Shown: positions 61,456 through 64,000 of the stretch, in pieces
Layout: every line of letters starts with the position of its first letter
Position numbering within the stretch: position 1 is the stretch's first letter
Origin: Pedobacter sp. JY14-1
GTDB taxonomy: Bacteria > Bacteroidota > Bacteroidia > Sphingobacteriales > Sphingobacteriaceae
Assembly (NCBI RefSeq): GCF_029269825.1
Contig: NZ_JARJHU010000001.1
Location: 1,007,327 to 1,071,326 of the forward strand
DNA: 64,000 bases
Direction of reading: 5' to 3'
Translations under genes and position numbers: made by a program
Notes under the pieces: model-generated
Told to the model about the DNA's origin: nothing
The model's database searches: none
Seen by the model: the letters and a program-made list of their open reading frames with translations, nothing else

Positions 61456-62273
61456 TTCTTTATGGTTTCTACTTCCCTGAGCAATAGAGGGAAGGCGGGT
61501 GTCGCCATTCCACCATGGTCAAAGCCCTGAAGTTCGTATAACCGTGTAGCTTTATGACCGGCAAGTTTCATCATCCTGTTCAGATATGCATTTTCCTCAT
61601 AACGGCCAAGCAGTTCCATTTCACGGTCTCCTGTAATCAGCAGCATGGGTGGCGCGTCAGCACGTACATGATACAAAGGCGCATATTTATCAATAATCGG
61701 CTGGGTATCTTTAATACCTAATTCCTGCCTTACCGTGAAATGGGTAATTGCCTGACCACTGAAAGGGATCAGACCGGCAATTCTGTTGGCGTCGATCTGG
61801 TATCTTGCAAGATAACTTTTATCAAGCGTAACCATTGACGTAAGATAACCGCCCGCGGAGTGCCCCGACAGAAAAATCAGCCTGGAATCACCGCCATATT
61901 CGGCTATATGTTTAAAGGCCCAGGCCACCGCAGCAGCAGCATCTTCAATATAAGCAGGGGCATGTACTTTCGGCGACAACCGGTAGCCAACACCAATCAC
62001 TGCCACACCCCTATCCATCAATGCTTTGGGCAGCTCTCTTCCTCCCCCGGTAATGCCGCCTCCATGAAACCATACAATGGTTGCAAAACCTTTCATATCC
62101 TTAGGGATATAGAGGTCCAGGCGGCACTGTTGTTTCTGATAGGTATCCGCTTTTGCGGAATCCGGATAATAAAATATTTTTTCTAAAGTCCGTTGTGCAA
62201 CGGCTGGGATTGTCATTATTAGCAACAGGCACAAAGTGGTACAAGTCCGGCAGATCAGTTTCATTTTTTTCAT
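61437..62273 (-). CDS. Secreted alpha/beta hydrolase (lipase/esterase-like)
   Basis: The start at MKKMKLICRT (62273) gives a signal peptide ending in AVAQ; an upstream in-frame ATG (62345) adds a non-signal tail. The oxyanion HGGGITGGG, nucleophile Ser in GHSAGG and a late Asp/His (GFDHGG) match hormone-sensitive lipase/acetyl esterase-type enzymes. About 278 residues. Substrate unknown. Confidence 0.82.
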   Translation of the reverse strand: MKKMKLICRTCTTLCLLLIMTIPAVAQRTLEKIFYYPDSAKADTYQKQQCRLDLYIPKDMKGFATIVWFHGGGITGGGRELPKALMDRGVAVIGVGYRLSPKVHAPAYIEDAAAAVAWAFKHIAEYGGDSRLIFLSGHSAGGYLTSMVTLDKSYLARYQIDANRIAGLIPFSGQAITHFTVRQELGIKDTQPIIDKYAPLYHVRADAPPMLLITGDREMELLGRYEENAYLNRMMKLAGHKATRLYELQGFDHGGMATPAFPLLLREVETIKKSLQQK

Positions 62274-62356
62274 CAATTCAGGTCTGGTTGGGCGCAAGTT
62301 AAAAATTACCTTTGAATTCACTATATTAGAAGGCTCGATAACCAATTAAATAAACC

Positions 62357-62860
62357 GTGATGAAGTATCTATTCTCATTTTTCGCACTGTTGCTGCTCAA
62401 TAGTATATGTTTCAGCGCCCATGCACAGACCGCTGGAGGATCATTTTCTGATATTGCCTTTATTGAAGGCCACTGGAAAGCAAAGATGCCCGACGGCCAG
62501 ACAATAGAAGGCACCTGGCTGGCACCTGAAGGTGACAATATCCTTGGCTTCATGCGAATGATGAGAGGCGGGAAAGCTGATCTTTACGAAATCCTGGCCT
62601 ATGAAAAGTCAGAAAAAGGATTAGTTTCCCTGGTAAAACACTTTAAGCCAGGACTAATTGGCCTTGAGGAAAAAGAAAAGCAAGACCGATACGTTTTTGT
62701 AGAAGCCGGCAAAGACCGCGCAATATTTCAAAAGGAAGGCGAATCGTTACGTATTTTATATGAAAAACGTTCTGCAACGCAATTTGTGATTGCCAGGGGC
62801 AATGAGCAGGACGGCAAATGGGTATTCAAAGACCTTTTTGTGTTTAACAAAGTTAAATAG
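62357..62860 (+). CDS. DUF6265 family secreted protein
   Basis: This 167-residue protein has a signal peptide (ends AHAQ). The mature part is a beta-barrel-like DUF6265 domain (DIAFIEGHWKAKMPDGQTIE, GTWLAPEGDNILGFMRMMRG, YEILAYEKSEKGLV). Unknown function. The following lipoprotein gene begins 5 nt downstream, so they form an operon. Confidence 0.85.
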   Translation: MMKYLFSFFALLLLNSICFSAHAQTAGGSFSDIAFIEGHWKAKMPDGQTIEGTWLAPEGDNILGFMRMMRGGKADLYEILAYEKSEKGLVSLVKHFKPGLIGLEEKEKQDRYVFVEAGKDRAIFQKEGESLRILYEKRSATQFVIARGNEQDGKWVFKDLFVFNKVK

Positions 62861-62865
62861 CAGAA

Positions 62866-63609
62866 ATGCCTAAAAGCGCTGCCGGTTATTGGTTGACCGT
62901 CCTGTTGTTCTGCTCCTCCTGTGTAAAAAAAATTGATCAGCCGTTCAGCCCTCCCTGTAACAGGATCGTTCAGATCTCGGCCTTTCAATACCCTGATAAC
63001 ATTGTTTATCCGTTCATGGCAGTATTTTATGACAACAAAGGCAGAGTAAGTTCTGCACGTGGTGAAGGCAAAATAAATTACGAGTTTACCTATTTTGACG
63101 ATCACATCGAGCTAAAGGCGACAAGCTTTGAAGGTGAACTGAAAGTTTATTATTATTACCTCAATGCAGAAGGAAGAATCAAAGGTTCCTCTGTATTTGA
63201 CAATGGGATTAAATATAACAAGGAAGGATTCATCACCACTATGAAAAGACCAGACTTGAAAAAAGATCTTGTGACAGGGTATAAACAGTTATTCTTTAGC
63301 TATCAAAATGGCAATCTGACTGAGATCCATGACGAAACAGGTGAAAAAACCTACTCCTTTGAGTACTACGAACAAATACAGCAAAGCGTTGCAGGTTATA
63401 ACTCTCCGCTCTTTGCCGGCAATGTAATTTCGGACAGGCCCACTTCTTTCCTCATTGAAATGGGCTTTTTTGGACGGCAATCGCATAATTTGTTAAAAAA
63501 AGCGAATGACGGCAGCCTGTCTGTCCACAACATAGATTACCAGTTCGACCATAAGGGCCGCATCACCACCCAGTCAGGTACGTATAAATTTGTATATCAG
63601 TGTGACTGA
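62866..63609 (+). CDS. Hypothetical lipoprotein with YD-repeat-like strands
   Basis: This 247-residue protein has a lipobox at FCSSC (about residue 18). The mature part is a run of short beta segments (YDNKGRVSSARGEGKINYEF, YYYYLNAEGRIKGSSVF, YQFDHKGRITTQSG) that recall YD/RHS-type repeats, as in many Bacteroidota surface lipoproteins. No function known. Confidence 0.7.
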   Translation: MPKSAAGYWLTVLLFCSSCVKKIDQPFSPPCNRIVQISAFQYPDNIVYPFMAVFYDNKGRVSSARGEGKINYEFTYFDDHIELKATSFEGELKVYYYYLNAEGRIKGSSVFDNGIKYNKEGFITTMKRPDLKKDLVTGYKQLFFSYQNGNLTEIHDETGEKTYSFEYYEQIQQSVAGYNSPLFAGNVISDRPTSFLIEMGFFGRQSHNLLKKANDGSLSVHNIDYQFDHKGRITTQSGTYKFVYQCD

Positions 63610-63694
63610 CCATCCTGTCAGTATCTTTGTGATACGGACAATTTCTATTAGCTTAGTCTCTATATAGTCAACAGGCTTATATTGCATAATTGAT

Positions 63695-64000
63695 ATGACC
63701 GAATTGAAAAATCCCGTACCTGAGAACGAAATGGACCGGTTGCTGGCCCTTGCCGAACTTGACCTGGACTATTCATCACTCAATGACAACTTCAGGGACC
63801 TTACTCATCTCGCTGCAAAAGTTGCAGGAACTGACATCTCGCTGATCAACCTGATCGACTCATTTACACAATGGACAATCGGTAACTACGGGATGGATAT
63901 AGACCAGATGAAACGTGAAGATTCCGTTTGCCAGTATACCATTATGACCGACGAGCCGTTCGAAGTGCCAAACCTGGCCGCCGATCAACGGTTCCGTGAA
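63695..64000 (+). CDS. GAF-domain protein, N-terminal part (cut by window edge)
   Basis: 102 residues are visible before the window ends. After a short lead they match the start of a GAF domain (LTHLAAKVAGTDISLINLID, WTIGNYGMD, REDSVCQYTIMTDEPFEVPN), the type fused to histidine kinases or diguanylate cyclases. The output domain is outside the window. Confidence 0.8.
   Translation, partial: MTELKNPVPENEMDRLLALAELDLDYSSLNDNFRDLTHLAAKVAGTDISLINLIDSFTQWTIGNYGMDIDQMKREDSVCQYTIMTDEPFEVPNLAADQRFRE

Overview
This window looks like chromosome of a Bacteroidota member of the Sphingobacteriaceae, most likely Pedobacter or a close relative. The grounds are a FecI-type sigma factor / FecR anti-sigma factor / SusC / SusD cluster, Bacteroidota-style promoters (TTG, about 19-21 nt, then TAnnTTTG-like), two DUF6266 genes, DUF6702 next to HupE/UreJ and an M1 peptidase, and many Tat- or lipobox-anchored secreted enzymes. 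The genus is inferred from gene content. No rRNA, tRNA or CRISPR array was seen.

Layout. 0-3.2 kb: the end of an MlaE permease with its MlaF ATPase, a methyltransferase and a lipoprotein. 3.2-6.5 kb: an XRE regulator, a long imperfect palindrome, a first DUF6266 gene, an M23-like peptidase and a small EF-Tu-domain-III-like protein. 6.6-16.8 kb: a FecI/FecR-controlled SusC/SusD locus with a secreted S9 serine peptidase, probably for peptide capture. The fecR gene carries several palindromic repeat elements inserted in frame. 16.8-27.8 kb: an accessory island with small regulators, an IS66-family element, a ParE-type toxin-antitoxin pair, a three-gene RiPP-like operon and a second DUF6266 locus with three stacked regulators. 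27.8-64 kb: mostly core genes, namely DUF6702/HupE/M1 peptidase, parC, tamB-tamA, yihY, parE, an RhlE-type helicase, a cupin, a response regulator, hydrolases, a histidine kinase, NDH-2, a PQQ-type sugar dehydrogenase, Rnk/GreA-like, a GH109-like oxidoreductase, several secreted proteins and the start of a GAF protein.

Two things in the island may be undescribed. First, at 22595-24616 (minus strand) a 42-residue peptide ending in three cysteines (NCDCTGDCNR) overlaps by 4 nt the start of a radical SAM/SPASM protein with an N-terminal PqqD/RRE-like winged helix. That gene overlaps by 8 nt a single-span membrane protein. This is the layout of a ribosomally made, radical-SAM-modified peptide. 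Second, a roughly 240-nt leader is repeated. It has a promoter, a 45-nt GC-rich hairpin with a T-tract, a block that repeats one arm of the hairpin, and a conserved block ending at the start codon. It occurs as two good copies (before an XRE-like gene and an AraC-like gene), one decayed copy (before a truncated paralogue), one tail fragment abutting the IS66 element and one probable degenerate copy. It may be a small RNA or attenuator that drives a family of accessory regulators.

A third unusual feature is that repeat families normally found between genes (one copy lies at 55506-55603) have been absorbed into the fecR reading frame as extra peptide.
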